Shown piece by piece: positions 18,496 to 26,172 of a DNA stretch of 64,000 nt. Position numbers and translations under genes: made by a program. Every line of letters starts with the position of its first letter. The stretch's first letter is position 1. Source of the stretch: Ferrimonas futtsuensis DSM 18154 (GTDB lineage: Bacteria > Pseudomonadota > Gammaproteobacteria > Enterobacterales > Shewanellaceae); contig NZ_AUGL01000001.1 of NCBI RefSeq assembly GCF_000422645.1, positions 186,001-250,000 of the forward strand, in the 5' to 3' direction. The notes below the pieces were generated by a model. The model saw nothing but the letters and a program-made list of their open reading frames with translations. It made no database searches and was not told the DNA's origin.

Positions 18496-18531
18496 ACGAA
18501 ATATGGTGACACCTGCATCACCATATTTCGT
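18496..18531. promoter_or_regulatory. Perfect inverted repeat, likely activator UAS for the porin gene
   Basis: Arms ACGAAATATGGTGA (18496-18509) and TCACCATATTTCGT (18518-18531) are exact reverse complements, 8 bp apart. The site lies 54 bp upstream of the -24 element. The right arm recurs exactly at 23810-23823 upstream of the flavoprotein gene, so this is probably the enhancer bound by the sigma54 activator encoded at 19906-21441. Confidence 0.8.
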
Positions 18532-18584
18532 CAATTCCTTTCATAATTCAAACAATCCCATCCCTAAACGGGTATTTTCTCTCT

Positions 18585-18600
18585 TGGCACGCCCCCTGCT
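18585..18600 (+). promoter_or_regulatory. Sigma54 (-24/-12) promoter of the porin gene
   Basis: TGGCACGCCCCCTGCT: the GG and GC dinucleotides have the exact sigma54 spacing of TGGCAC-N5-TTGCW, with one mismatch. It lies 39 bp before the porin start codon. Confidence 0.85.
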
Positions 18601-18638
18601 CTCTATTTACCACAACAAAAAACACTCTATAGGTAAAT

Positions 18639-19775
18639 ATGATGATGCCCATGCGTTTGACCCAATCCGCCTTGGTGATCTCCGCTCTGTTCTCCTCCAT
18701 GTTCGCGATGAATGCCGCGGCAGAAGATGGAATGAATATCGGTGGTTCCGTTCGCGTTAATTACGGCCTTCGTTTTTACGATGACCAGCAAAAAGACAAG
18801 GGCGGCGATTTTAATTTCGACGTTCTGACCCTGAAATTTGACGGCACTCACGGAAAGTGGGGCCTCTCCAGCGAATATCGCTTCGCCTCCGGCAAGCACT
18901 TCATCAAGTGGGGCTACGGCTACTACCAGATGAACGACGACCTGCAGTTCCAGCTGGGTGTGAACAAGACCCCCTTCGGTAACCCCGGTTTCATCTCCAA
19001 CAGCTGGTGGTTCGGCCTGCCCTACTACCTGGGCTTCGAGGATGAATTCGATGTGGGCGCCAAGGCGATTCACCACAGCGGTAACCTGACCACAGAGTTT
19101 GGTTTCTACAAGAATGGCGAGTACAACTCCGGTGACAACAAGGCCTACGCTCCCGACATCTACAACGGCGTAGTCAACGGCACCGAGTACAACAACCAGG
19201 AAACCAACCAGCTGAACCTGCGCCAGGTGTACAAGCACAGCAGCGGCGAGCTGACCGTCAAAGCCGGTTACTCCCTGGAGTACGGCCAGATCTACAACAC
19301 CAAGACCGAGAAGAACGGCGACCGCTACGCCGTGGCCCTGCACATGGACGCCAGCTACCAGGGCTGGAACCTGCAGCTTCAGGCGATGCAGTATGAGTTC
19401 GATGCCGAGAACCCAGAAGGCATGGACAACAACAAGATTGGTCTGGGTGGCGCTGGCTGGCAGTACGAAGTGGCGTCCAAGGCCCAGATCTACTCCTTCA
19501 ACATCGCCAAGACCATCCCCACCAGCTTCGGCAGCATCAAGTTCTACAACGACTTCGGCATGCTGACCCCGGATACCGACGACGCCAGCTTCGACGACAG
19601 CTTCCAGAACGTCACCGGTGCCGCCATCTCCGCCGGTCCTGTCTACATCATGGCCGACTTCATCCAAGGTAAGAACATGACCTTCTCCACCAAGATGGAT
19701 GACCACGTAGGCCTGCCTCAGGCCGGCGATGGCTGGGACCAGCGTATCAACATCAACTTCGGTTACTACTTCTAA
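18639..19775 (+). CDS. OprO/OprP-type outer-membrane porin
   Basis: 378 residues. Three tandem ATGs precede a signal peptide ending near FAMNAAAE. The mature part is built of alternating beta strands rich in aromatic and Gly residues and ends in Phe (INFGYYF), typical of a 16-strand porin. Details such as LTLKFDGTHGKWGLSSEYRF and the WWFGLPYYLGFEDEFDVGAKA block resemble the phosphate/selective porin O/P group. A sigma54 promoter and a matching operator tie it to the lyase-flavoprotein cluster, so it probably admits that pathway's substrate. Confidence 0.88.
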   Translation: MMMPMRLTQSALVISALFSSMFAMNAAAEDGMNIGGSVRVNYGLRFYDDQQKDKGGDFNFDVLTLKFDGTHGKWGLSSEYRFASGKHFIKWGYGYYQMNDDLQFQLGVNKTPFGNPGFISNSWWFGLPYYLGFEDEFDVGAKAIHHSGNLTTEFGFYKNGEYNSGDNKAYAPDIYNGVVNGTEYNNQETNQLNLRQVYKHSSGELTVKAGYSLEYGQIYNTKTEKNGDRYAVALHMDASYQGWNLQLQAMQYEFDAENPEGMDNNKIGLGGAGWQYEVASKAQIYSFNIAKTIPTSFGSIKFYNDFGMLTPDTDDASFDDSFQNVTGAAISAGPVYIMADFIQGKNMTFSTKMDDHVGLPQAGDGWDQRININFGYYF

Positions 19776-19811
19776 CCCGTTCTCCCCTGTTCAATTTTTC
19801 CTGACCCTTTT

Positions 19812-19838
19812 GCCACCGCGTCGCGCGGTGGCTTTTTT
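19812..19838 (+). terminator. Terminator of the porin gene
   Basis: Stem GCCACCGCG/CGCGGTGGC with loop TCG, followed by six T residues. Confidence 0.92.
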
Positions 19839-19862
19839 ATGGAATCCACAAACGGGTCGCAT

Positions 19863-19891
19863 AAAAAAGCCGGGCAACTGCCCGGCTTTTT
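19863..19891. terminator. Bidirectional terminator between porin and activator
   Basis: Stem AGCCGGGCA/TGCCCGGCT with an A-run before and T-run after; it ends the activator transcript on the minus strand and backs up the porin terminator on the plus strand. Confidence 0.9.
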
Positions 19892-19905
19892 CCGTTTCTG
19901 ATTCT

Positions 19906-21441
19906 CTACATCAATCCCAGCTTCTTCATCCTGCTGCGCAGGGTATTGGGGTGGACCTCCAGCCGCTCGGCGGCGCCCCCCGGCCCGTGAATCTTACCCC
20001 CGGTCAGGCGCAGGGCATGCTCGATGTACTTGGCGGTCATGGTGTCCAGCGGCACCAGGTGATCCCCGGCGCGGCTGGGATCGATCACCACGGTCTCGCC
20101 ACCAGAGGCGATGGGCACCTGGTCATGCTTGCCCGGCGCCAGAAAATCGAACTGCAGTGGCCCGCCCCTGGACTGGATCATCGCCCGCTCCACCGCATTC
20201 ACCAGCTCTCGCACATTGCCCGGCCAGTCGTAGTTCTGCAGCCGCGACAACTGCTCGGGCGCAATGCTGGGGAGCCGCTCCAGCTTGAAGCGCACCCGAA
20301 ACTGCTCCAGCAGATGATGCACCAACAGCGGCACATCACCCCGGCGCTGACGCAAGGCAGGGATGGCGATGGGGAACACATTGAGTCGGTACCAGAGATC
20401 TTCCCGGAAGCCACCGGCCCTGACCATCTGTTGCAGATCCCTGTGGGTAGCGGCCACCACCCGGATATCCAGCTCCACCGGCTCCACCCCGCCAACCCGG
20501 ACTATGGTGCGACTCTGCAGCACCCTCAGCAGGCGAACCTGGGCAGACAGGGGCAGTTCACCCAGCTCATCCAGGAAGATGGTGCCGCCATTGGCCTGCT
20601 CGAAGTAACCCTGCTTGCGCTTCTCGGCGCCAGTAAAGGCGCCCTTCTCATAACCAAAGAGTTCGGAATCGATCAGGCTGTCGGGGATGGCACCACAGTT
20701 GACCTTCACAAAGGGGCGTCCCGCCCGGGCCGAGCGTACGTGGATGGCGTTGGCAATCACCTCTTTGCCACTGCCGGTCTCCCCCTGAATCAGCACGGTG
20801 CTGTCCAGCGGCGCAATCGCCTCCACCTGCTCCATCACCTGTTTGAGTCCGGCGTGGGCGCCGATCACCTCATCCCGGCTGTCCATGGTGCGGCGCAGGC
20901 TGCGATTCTCCGCCTCCAGCTGCGCCTTCTCCGCCAGCAGGTTACGTCCCTGCAGGTTGAAGGCGGTGACCATGGCAAAGGGCTGATGCAGCGACTGCAG
21001 CAGATCCCCATGTCGAGGTCGGAAGCTGTGCTCCTCCCTGGAGTAGAGACCCACCACCCCGAGGTGAAAATCGTCGCAGCGCATCCGCAGCAACATCACC
21101 GATTTGGCATCCGGAATCAGCTGAGACAACACATGATGGGTCACGCTGTCCTGCTCGATGGCGTTGAGGATGCGGATGGGCGGACGCTCCCGATTCGTCA
21201 GTCCCTCACACATCTCGGGTGTCAGGGCGATGCGCCGATCCAGCAATTGTCCGCCGCCGGCATTGGCGTGAGCCAGCATCTGAATCTCCTGGCTCTCCGC
21301 CACAAAGATGTTGATGTAGATGCCATCCACCGGGATGTGGTCCGCCAGGTACTCCAGGCAGGATTGGAGGGAGCACTCCAGCTGAAGGCTGCCAGACAGC
21401 CGCTGGGTCACCTCATAGAAAAAGCGCAGTTCGGAAGACAT
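19906..21441 (-). CDS. Sigma54-dependent enhancer-binding activator (GAF-AAA+-HTH)
   Basis: 511 residues. An N-terminal GAF-like sensor (about 15-165), then the AAA+ domain with Walker A GETGSGKE, the sigma54-contacting GAFTGA loop, Walker B GGTIFLDELGEL and the Arg-rich WPGNVREL region; a Fis-type HTH closes the protein (about 465-511, EVHPNTLRSRMKKLGL). No receiver domain is present, so a small ligand bound by the GAF domain is the likely signal. It lies inside the cluster and has a TTACGA/TCGTAA palindrome just upstream of its own start, suggesting autoregulation. Confidence 0.93.
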   Translation of the reverse strand: MSSELRFFYEVTQRLSGSLQLECSLQSCLEYLADHIPVDGIYINIFVAESQEIQMLAHANAGGGQLLDRRIALTPEMCEGLTNRERPPIRILNAIEQDSVTHHVLSQLIPDAKSVMLLRMRCDDFHLGVVGLYSREEHSFRPRHGDLLQSLHQPFAMVTAFNLQGRNLLAEKAQLEAENRSLRRTMDSRDEVIGAHAGLKQVMEQVEAIAPLDSTVLIQGETGSGKEVIANAIHVRSARAGRPFVKVNCGAIPDSLIDSELFGYEKGAFTGAEKRKQGYFEQANGGTIFLDELGELPLSAQVRLLRVLQSRTIVRVGGVEPVELDIRVVAATHRDLQQMVRAGGFREDLWYRLNVFPIAIPALRQRRGDVPLLVHHLLEQFRVRFKLERLPSIAPEQLSRLQNYDWPGNVRELVNAVERAMIQSRGGPLQFDFLAPGKHDQVPIASGGETVVIDPSRAGDHLVPLDTMTAKYIEHALRLTGGKIHGPGGAAERLEVHPNTLRSRMKKLGLM

Positions 21442-21457
21442 GGAAACGCTCAGGCAG

Positions 21458-21473
21458 TTACGAAGTCTCGTAA
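21458..21473. promoter_or_regulatory. Operator palindrome at the activator gene
   Basis: TTACGAAGTCTCGTAA: TTACGA and TCGTAA half-sites around a 4-bp centre, 17 bp upstream of the activator start codon. The half-sites match those at the porin and flavoprotein promoters. Confidence 0.65.
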
Positions 21474-21802
21474 TGGTAAGTCACAGCCTCAGGGCAAACC
21501 GGGGGTCAGGTCATGTATTTATATTTAGCTATATAGGGAATTTTAAAAAATGAAGCCCCGCTATCATTTTTATAATCTCTTAATTAAGCATCGGCTTAAT
21601 TTCCATTTTATACACCGCTATTTTTTGCATTTATTATCTTATTAACCCAGTTTAAAATACGCTTTAGATCACAATTTCTTTTTTCTGGGCCTGAGCCCAC
21701 AAAGTACGATTTTTTTGATATTGTTCACATCCTTAGACCGAGACAGCTTATTCCTTTAGTGTGACGATGCCACACTCTCAACCCAAAGAAGCCCTTGGTT
21801 AG

Positions 21803-21852
21803 ATTTCGTAGATAACCACGATATCCAGTAAATGAATGTACGATATATCGTA
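21803..21852. promoter_or_regulatory. Operator cluster upstream of the lyase homologue
   Basis: ATTTCGTA at 21803-21810 and the perfect 14-bp palindrome TACGATATATCGTA at 21839-21852, which ends 52 bp before the -24 element. The half-sites match the TTTCGTA/TACGAAA elements at the two other promoters of the cluster. Confidence 0.65.
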
Positions 21853-21904
21853 GCTTGGAGCCGCCGATCATAGTTCTGCGGCCAAACCCCCCCTTTGGCA
21901 CGGC

Positions 21905-21920
21905 TGGCACACTAGCTGCA
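21905..21920 (+). promoter_or_regulatory. Sigma54 promoter of the lyase homologue
   Basis: TGGCACACTAGCTGCA matches TGGCAC-N5-TTGCA at every position but one, with exact -24/-12 spacing, 72 bp before the GTG start. Confidence 0.88.
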
Positions 21921-21992
21921 ACCACAGGGCAAGAGACGAGGGAAACCCCCTGTCCTTCGCAGACTAACAATAGATAAGCTGGAGATAGTGAA

Positions 21993-23639
21993 GTGAAAGC
22001 TGTAACGAGTAAAGTCGCACTTGCCCTTGCCCTTAGCCTGAGCGCCGGCAGCGCCCTGGCCAAGGATACCATCGCCCTGAACGGTTTCGACATGACCCTT
22101 GATCAGGCGTGGGCCATCGCCAAAGGCGACGCCAACGTGGACATCGCCAAGAAAGCCCACAAGCGTCTGGACAAAGCCTTCGACACCCTGATGACCGCCG
22201 CACGCCTGGGCAAGCCCGTTTACGGTCTGACCGTAGGTGTGGGCCTGAACAAGGACCACAAGCTGTTTGACGCTTCCGGCGAAATGACCGAAGAAGCTCT
22301 GAAGGCATCTCGTGAATTCCAGTACAACGCCCTGCGCGCCCACTCCGCCGCCCTAGGTGAGCCCATGCCGGCCGAGCTGGTTCGCCTGGGCATGGTGGTC
22401 CGCCTGAACACCCTGCTGCACGGTCAGACCGGCGTACAACCTGTGGTTGCCGATCTCTATGAAGCCTACCTGGATAACGACATCGTTCCCGTGGTTCCCT
22501 CCAAGGGCACCGTTGGCGAAGCGGACATCCTGATGGCCTCTCACGTAGGCCTGGCGATGCTGGGTGAGTGGGACGTGTACTACAAGGGCGAGCGCATGAG
22601 CTCCTCCAAGGCGATGAAGAAGGCGGGCATCGAGCCTCTGTCCCCCATCGGTAAGGACGCCCTTTCCATCCTGTCCAACAACTCATTCGCAACCGCCTAC
22701 GCCATGCAGGCCCTGAAGGACTCCGAGCAGGTTCTGGACGTGGCACCCACCCTGTTTGGTCTGTCTCTGGAAGGTCTGAACGGTAACGTTGCCCCCTTCC
22801 TGCCTCAGACCAACGACGTGCGTCCTTTCCCCTATGTTCAGGCCACTGCCGACACCATCCTGAACACGCTGGACGGTTCCTACCTGTGGGAGCTGAACAA
22901 GGATCGCCCTCTGCAGGATCCGCTCTCCTTCCGTACCTCCGGCTACACCTTTGCCATGGCGGAAAAGGCGGCAGACGAGCTGGAGAAGATGCTGAGCATT
23001 CACATCAACGCCTCCGACGATAACCCTGCCGTGGTTCTGAACCCAGGCAAGGAGTACGTCAACAAGCCTCAGGTGGCCAAGTACCTGATCGACGGCAAGG
23101 GCGGTGTGTTCCCCACCACCAACTTCAACCCTCTGCCCGTCGCCATGGCGGTACAGCAGCTAAGTGTGGCCATGACCCAGGTGTCTCACAACTCGGTGAT
23201 GCGCACCACCCGACTGTCTGACGACCACTTCACCCACCTGCCCCGCTTCCTGACTGCGCCAGGTAACATGGGTCACGCCTTCGGTGCGGTCCAGAAGGCA
23301 TACGTGGATCTGCACGTACGCAACAAACAACTGGCTCAGCCTGTCAGCTTCGAAGGTGTGGCCATCGCCGGTAACATCGAAGACACCTTCACCAACCTGA
23401 AGCTGGCGTCCGACAATCTGATTCAGATTGCCGACAACATGAGCTACATCTTCGGCCTTGAGCTGTTCCACTCTGCCCAGGCCATTGACCTGCGTAAGAT
23501 GGGTAACCCCAAGCTGAAGCTGGGTAAAGACACCGGCAAGATGTACAAGGAGTACCGCAAGCTGGTTAAGTTCGTGGATAAGGATCGCCCTTACACTCCT
23601 GACTTCCAGGCCTCGTCCGAGTTTGTGAAAGCCTACTAA
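21993..23639 (+). CDS. Exported ammonia-lyase-superfamily protein lacking the MIO triad
   Basis: 548 residues from a GTG 8 bp after GGAG. A Sec signal peptide (cleavage near Ala23) is followed by a full histidine/phenylalanine ammonia-lyase fold. Family landmarks are retained: YGLTVGVG (Tyr77, equivalent of HAL YGxNTGFG), QDPLSFR (308-314), NASDDNPAV (339-347) and NIED (461-464). However, the MIO-forming segment GSVGASGDLAPLAH of HAL is replaced here by GTVGEADILMASH (172-184): Ala-Ser-Gly is gone and the loop is one residue shorter. Classical MIO chemistry therefore cannot form in the usual way. With a periplasmic flavoprotein and cytochrome downstream, it probably acts in the same pathway. 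The reaction is unknown. Confidence 0.88.
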   Translation: MKAVTSKVALALALSLSAGSALAKDTIALNGFDMTLDQAWAIAKGDANVDIAKKAHKRLDKAFDTLMTAARLGKPVYGLTVGVGLNKDHKLFDASGEMTEEALKASREFQYNALRAHSAALGEPMPAELVRLGMVVRLNTLLHGQTGVQPVVADLYEAYLDNDIVPVVPSKGTVGEADILMASHVGLAMLGEWDVYYKGERMSSSKAMKKAGIEPLSPIGKDALSILSNNSFATAYAMQALKDSEQVLDVAPTLFGLSLEGLNGNVAPFLPQTNDVRPFPYVQATADTILNTLDGSYLWELNKDRPLQDPLSFRTSGYTFAMAEKAADELEKMLSIHINASDDNPAVVLNPGKEYVNKPQVAKYLIDGKGGVFPTTNFNPLPVAMAVQQLSVAMTQVSHNSVMRTTRLSDDHFTHLPRFLTAPGNMGHAFGAVQKAYVDLHVRNKQLAQPVSFEGVAIAGNIEDTFTNLKLASDNLIQIADNMSYIFGLELFHSAQAIDLRKMGNPKLKLGKDTGKMYKEYRKLVKFVDKDRPYTPDFQASSEFVKAY

Positions 23640-23656
23640 GGGTTGTCTCACCCTTG

Positions 23657-23682
23657 AAAAGCCGGCCCCAGGGCCGGCTTTT
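23657..23682 (+). terminator. Terminator after the lyase homologue
   Basis: Stem GCCGGCCC/GGGCCGGC with an A-run before and TTTT after. It separates the lyase homologue from the flavoprotein gene, which has its own sigma54 promoter. Confidence 0.85.
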
Positions 23683-23958
23683 GCGCACCCCGCATTTACC
23701 AAATGTCGTAATCTGCAGACCGCCATCGCAAACGACCGCCCGCAATAGAAAAGAAACCTTCCCGTTTTGCCCATGCCTTACGAAAATCACTCCAATAACT
23801 CGTAACGAATCACCATATTTCGTAACTGGTCAAGCCGACATTTCGTGCTTTTGTGGGGCGGCTCATGAATCCGGGCCTTTTCCCCGCTCCAGGCCAGGGT
23901 GGCACGGCCGCTGCAGTGTTCAGGCATCACTATGCCAAGGTGCACTGGAGAATTAACT
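23683..23958. promoter_or_regulatory. Regulatory region of the flavoprotein-cytochrome operon
   Basis: TTACGAAA (23778-23785), TAACGAA (23803-23809) and TCACCATATTTCGTAA (23810-23825) form an operator array; TCACCATATTTCGT is identical to the right arm of the porin operator. ATTTCGTG at 23840-23847 may be a further half-site. The sigma54 promoter lies 75 bp downstream of the array. Confidence 0.75.
23900..23915 (+). promoter_or_regulatory. Sigma54 promoter of the flavoprotein gene
   Basis: TGGCACGGCCGCTGCA fits TGGCAC-N5-TTGCA with one mismatch and exact spacing. It rules out the in-frame GTG at 23899 as a start, since that codon lies within the promoter. Confidence 0.88.
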
Positions 23959-25515
23959 ATGAGTCACCAACACAACACCAACCCCTCCCGCCGGGCGCTG
24001 CTGAAGCAGGGTGCCGCCCTGGCCGCCGGCGTGGGCGGTATGATGATTGCCGGCCCCAGCGCCGCCGCCACCCCCTCCCCCAGCCCCAAGTTCGACGAGA
24101 TCTTCGACATCATCGTGGTCGGTTCCGGCTTTGCCGGCATGTCTGCCGCCGTCCAGGCCGCCGAAGAGGGTGCCAAGGTGCTGGTCATCGATAAGATGCC
24201 GGTGTTTGGCGGCAACTCCACCATCAACGGTGGTGCCATGGCCGTCGCTGGCTCCGGCCTCCAGGCCAAATCCGGCATCGAAGACAGCGTGGAGCTGATG
24301 GTGTCCGACATGCTCAAGTCCGGTCGCGGCATGAACGATGCCGAGATGCTGAAACTGGTGTGCGACGGTACCGCCGAATCCGCCCGCTGGCTGGAGAGCT
24401 ACGGCACCGTGTGGAAACCCTTCGTCCAGCACTTCGGTGGTCACTCCGTCCCGCGGGTGCTGCAGACCAGGGAGAGCTCCGGTGCCGGCATCATTCGTCC
24501 CCTTATCGCCGCGGCGAAGAAGGCGGGCGTGACCATGTACAAGCAGAGCAAGCTGATCGCCTTCGTCCAGGATGAGCAGCACCGGGTGATCGGGGTGAAG
24601 GTCAAGAGCGGTTACTTTTTCCCCAAGGAGCGCACCGGCAATGACAAACTGCTGGGCGCCCGCCAAGGGGTGATCATGGCCACCGGTGGTTTCGGCCGGG
24701 ACATCCCCTTCCGCCAGATGCAGCAGCCCAGGCTCACCTCGGAGCTGGACTCCACCAACCACCCTGGTGCCAACGCCGACGCCCTCAAGCAGATGATGCT
24801 GATCGGTGCCAACCCCATCCACCTGGACCAGATCCAGCTGGGCCCCTGGTCTTCACCCGATGAGAAGGGCTTCGGTACCGCTTCCCAGTTCAATACCGCC
24901 GCCACCTACCAGAACGGTATTGTGGTGGACGTTCGCACCGGCGAGCGCTTTTTCAATGAACTGGCCGACCGTAAGGCCCGGGCGGAAGCGATCATGACCC
25001 GCCGTGACCAGCAGGGTCAGCCGGTCTACCCCGTCGGTTTTACCAATGAGAAGGGCGCGGCCAAGGCTCAGACCCTGGAGTGGGGCCTGAAATACGATGT
25101 GATCAAGAAGGCGGATACCCTGGATGAACTGGCTGGCCTCTACGGCATCCCGGCGGAGAAACTGAAAGCCCAGGTGGCTCAGTGGAACCAGTATGTGCGC
25201 GACGGCGAGGACAAGCAGTTTGGCCGTCCCTTGATGAAGGCGTTCGAGCTGACCGAAGGTCCCTGGTACGCGGTGCGCATGTGGCCCAAGGTGCACTACT
25301 GCATGGGCGGCGTCCGGGTAAACACCCACTCTCAGGTGCTGCACCTGATCTCTGACAAGCCGATTCCTGGCCTGTTCGCCGCCGGTGAAGCCACCGGTGG
25401 CATCCACGGTGCCTCCCGACTGGGTGCCTGCGCCGTTGCCGAAGGGGTGGTCACCGGCCGTAATGCCGCCCGCAGCGCCGTCAAGGCAGACGCCGTTTCC
25501 CTGAAGCTGGCCTGA
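23959..25515 (+). CDS. Tat-exported FAD reductase of the fumarate/urocanate reductase family
   Basis: 518 residues from the ATG after TGGAG. A Tat signal (SRRALLKQG, 10-18) is followed by an FAD-binding GSGFAGMSAA (55-64). The family proton-relay Arg (FNELADRKAR, Arg338), His446 (VHYCMGG) and Arg487 (HGASRLG) are conserved. In place of the fumarate-binding His of flavocytochrome c3 it has Gly295 in IQLGPW, and the segment carrying Thr377/Glu378 is different and longer. The substrate is thus probably not fumarate but another enoic acid, such as urocanate or an arylacrylate. There is no FMN-binding or heme domain; electrons should come from the tetraheme protein encoded 14 bp downstream. Confidence 0.9.
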   Translation: MSHQHNTNPSRRALLKQGAALAAGVGGMMIAGPSAAATPSPSPKFDEIFDIIVVGSGFAGMSAAVQAAEEGAKVLVIDKMPVFGGNSTINGGAMAVAGSGLQAKSGIEDSVELMVSDMLKSGRGMNDAEMLKLVCDGTAESARWLESYGTVWKPFVQHFGGHSVPRVLQTRESSGAGIIRPLIAAAKKAGVTMYKQSKLIAFVQDEQHRVIGVKVKSGYFFPKERTGNDKLLGARQGVIMATGGFGRDIPFRQMQQPRLTSELDSTNHPGANADALKQMMLIGANPIHLDQIQLGPWSSPDEKGFGTASQFNTAATYQNGIVVDVRTGERFFNELADRKARAEAIMTRRDQQGQPVYPVGFTNEKGAAKAQTLEWGLKYDVIKKADTLDELAGLYGIPAEKLKAQVAQWNQYVRDGEDKQFGRPLMKAFELTEGPWYAVRMWPKVHYCMGGVRVNTHSQVLHLISDKPIPGLFAAGEATGGIHGASRLGACAVAEGVVTGRNAARSAVKADAVSLKLA

Positions 25516-25529
25516 GGAGCATCCAATCC

Positions 25530-25943
25530 ATGAAAACAGCAACCATGATCAAAGCCATCCCCTCCCTGGCCGCCCTGTTGATGGCCGCCACCGTCGGCCT
25601 GTCACTGCCCGCCATGGCCGCCAAGATGCCGCTGAAGTCCTATCACAAGGAGATCTTCAGCGACGACAAAGGCAACGTGGAGTGCAGCAGTTGCCACGGT
25701 GACAGCAAGCCCTACACCATCCCGGATGAGGACGCCTGCCTCACCTGCCACGGCAGCAAAGAAGACCTTGCCGAGGAGACCGAACGCCCGGGTCACGGCG
25801 CCGCCTACGAACCCAATCCCCATGACAGCCTGCACTATGGTCAGGATCTGAGCTGTGTCTACTGCCACGCCCAGCACAAGAAGACCGAGGTGTACTGTAA
25901 CAACTGCCACGAGTTCAAATACCCCGAGCTCAAGCGCAAGTAA
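25530..25943 (+). CDS. Periplasmic tetraheme cytochrome c (reductase electron donor)
   Basis: 137 residues after GAGGAG. A signal peptide ends near AMAAK. Four heme motifs, CSSCH, CLTCH, CVYCH and CNNCH, with the spacing of the Shewanella small tetraheme and flavocytochrome c3 heme domain. It is cotranscribed with the flavoprotein and probably receives electrons from a membrane quinol dehydrogenase of the CymA type, which is not in this window. Confidence 0.93.
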   Translation: MKTATMIKAIPSLAALLMAATVGLSLPAMAAKMPLKSYHKEIFSDDKGNVECSSCHGDSKPYTIPDEDACLTCHGSKEDLAEETERPGHGAAYEPNPHDSLHYGQDLSCVYCHAQHKKTEVYCNNCHEFKYPELKRK

Positions 25944-25989
25944 CCCCGGGGCAGGATGCCCCCTCAGGTTTCATCATCATCTCACCGCC

Positions 25990-26016
25990 AATGCCCACCT
26001 GTGTGGGCATTTTTTA
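25990..26016 (+). terminator. Terminator of the flavoprotein-cytochrome operon
   Basis: Stem ATGCCCAC/GTGGGCAT with loop CTGT and six T residues. Confidence 0.92.
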
Positions 26017-26172
26017 TCAGTTGAGGGAATTTTGGCCGATTCCGGCAACCGGGCGCTCCATAACCAGCAGATCCGGCCACTAAAGGCAAGGGAGAGGGGC
26101 GAAATACCGTGATCAGTGCCCCGGGCACTGCTAGAATCGGACTCTGTTCAACCCCTTATGCAGTAAAGTCTT

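Larger units (their letters stand above)
21442..21992. other. 551-bp regulatory region between activator and lyase homologue
   Basis: The left end carries the activator's operator (21458-21473). An AT-rich segment follows (about 21515-21735), strikingly unlike its GC-rich surroundings. ATTTCGTA (21803-21810), TACGATATATCGTA (21839-21852) and the sigma54 promoter (21905-21920) then follow. The AT-rich part could bind IHF or H-NS and loop the enhancer to the promoter. No gene was seen. Confidence 0.7.

Noticed and set aside
19729-21528. 599-codon plus-strand frame opposite the activator
   Set aside because: Antisense to the sigma54 activator, whose domains are unambiguous; it has no recognisable protein features and spans two terminators.
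23899-23958. GTG at 23899 as the flavoprotein start
   Set aside because: It lies inside the -24 element of the sigma54 promoter, and the Tat signal and ribosome-binding site place the start at 23959.
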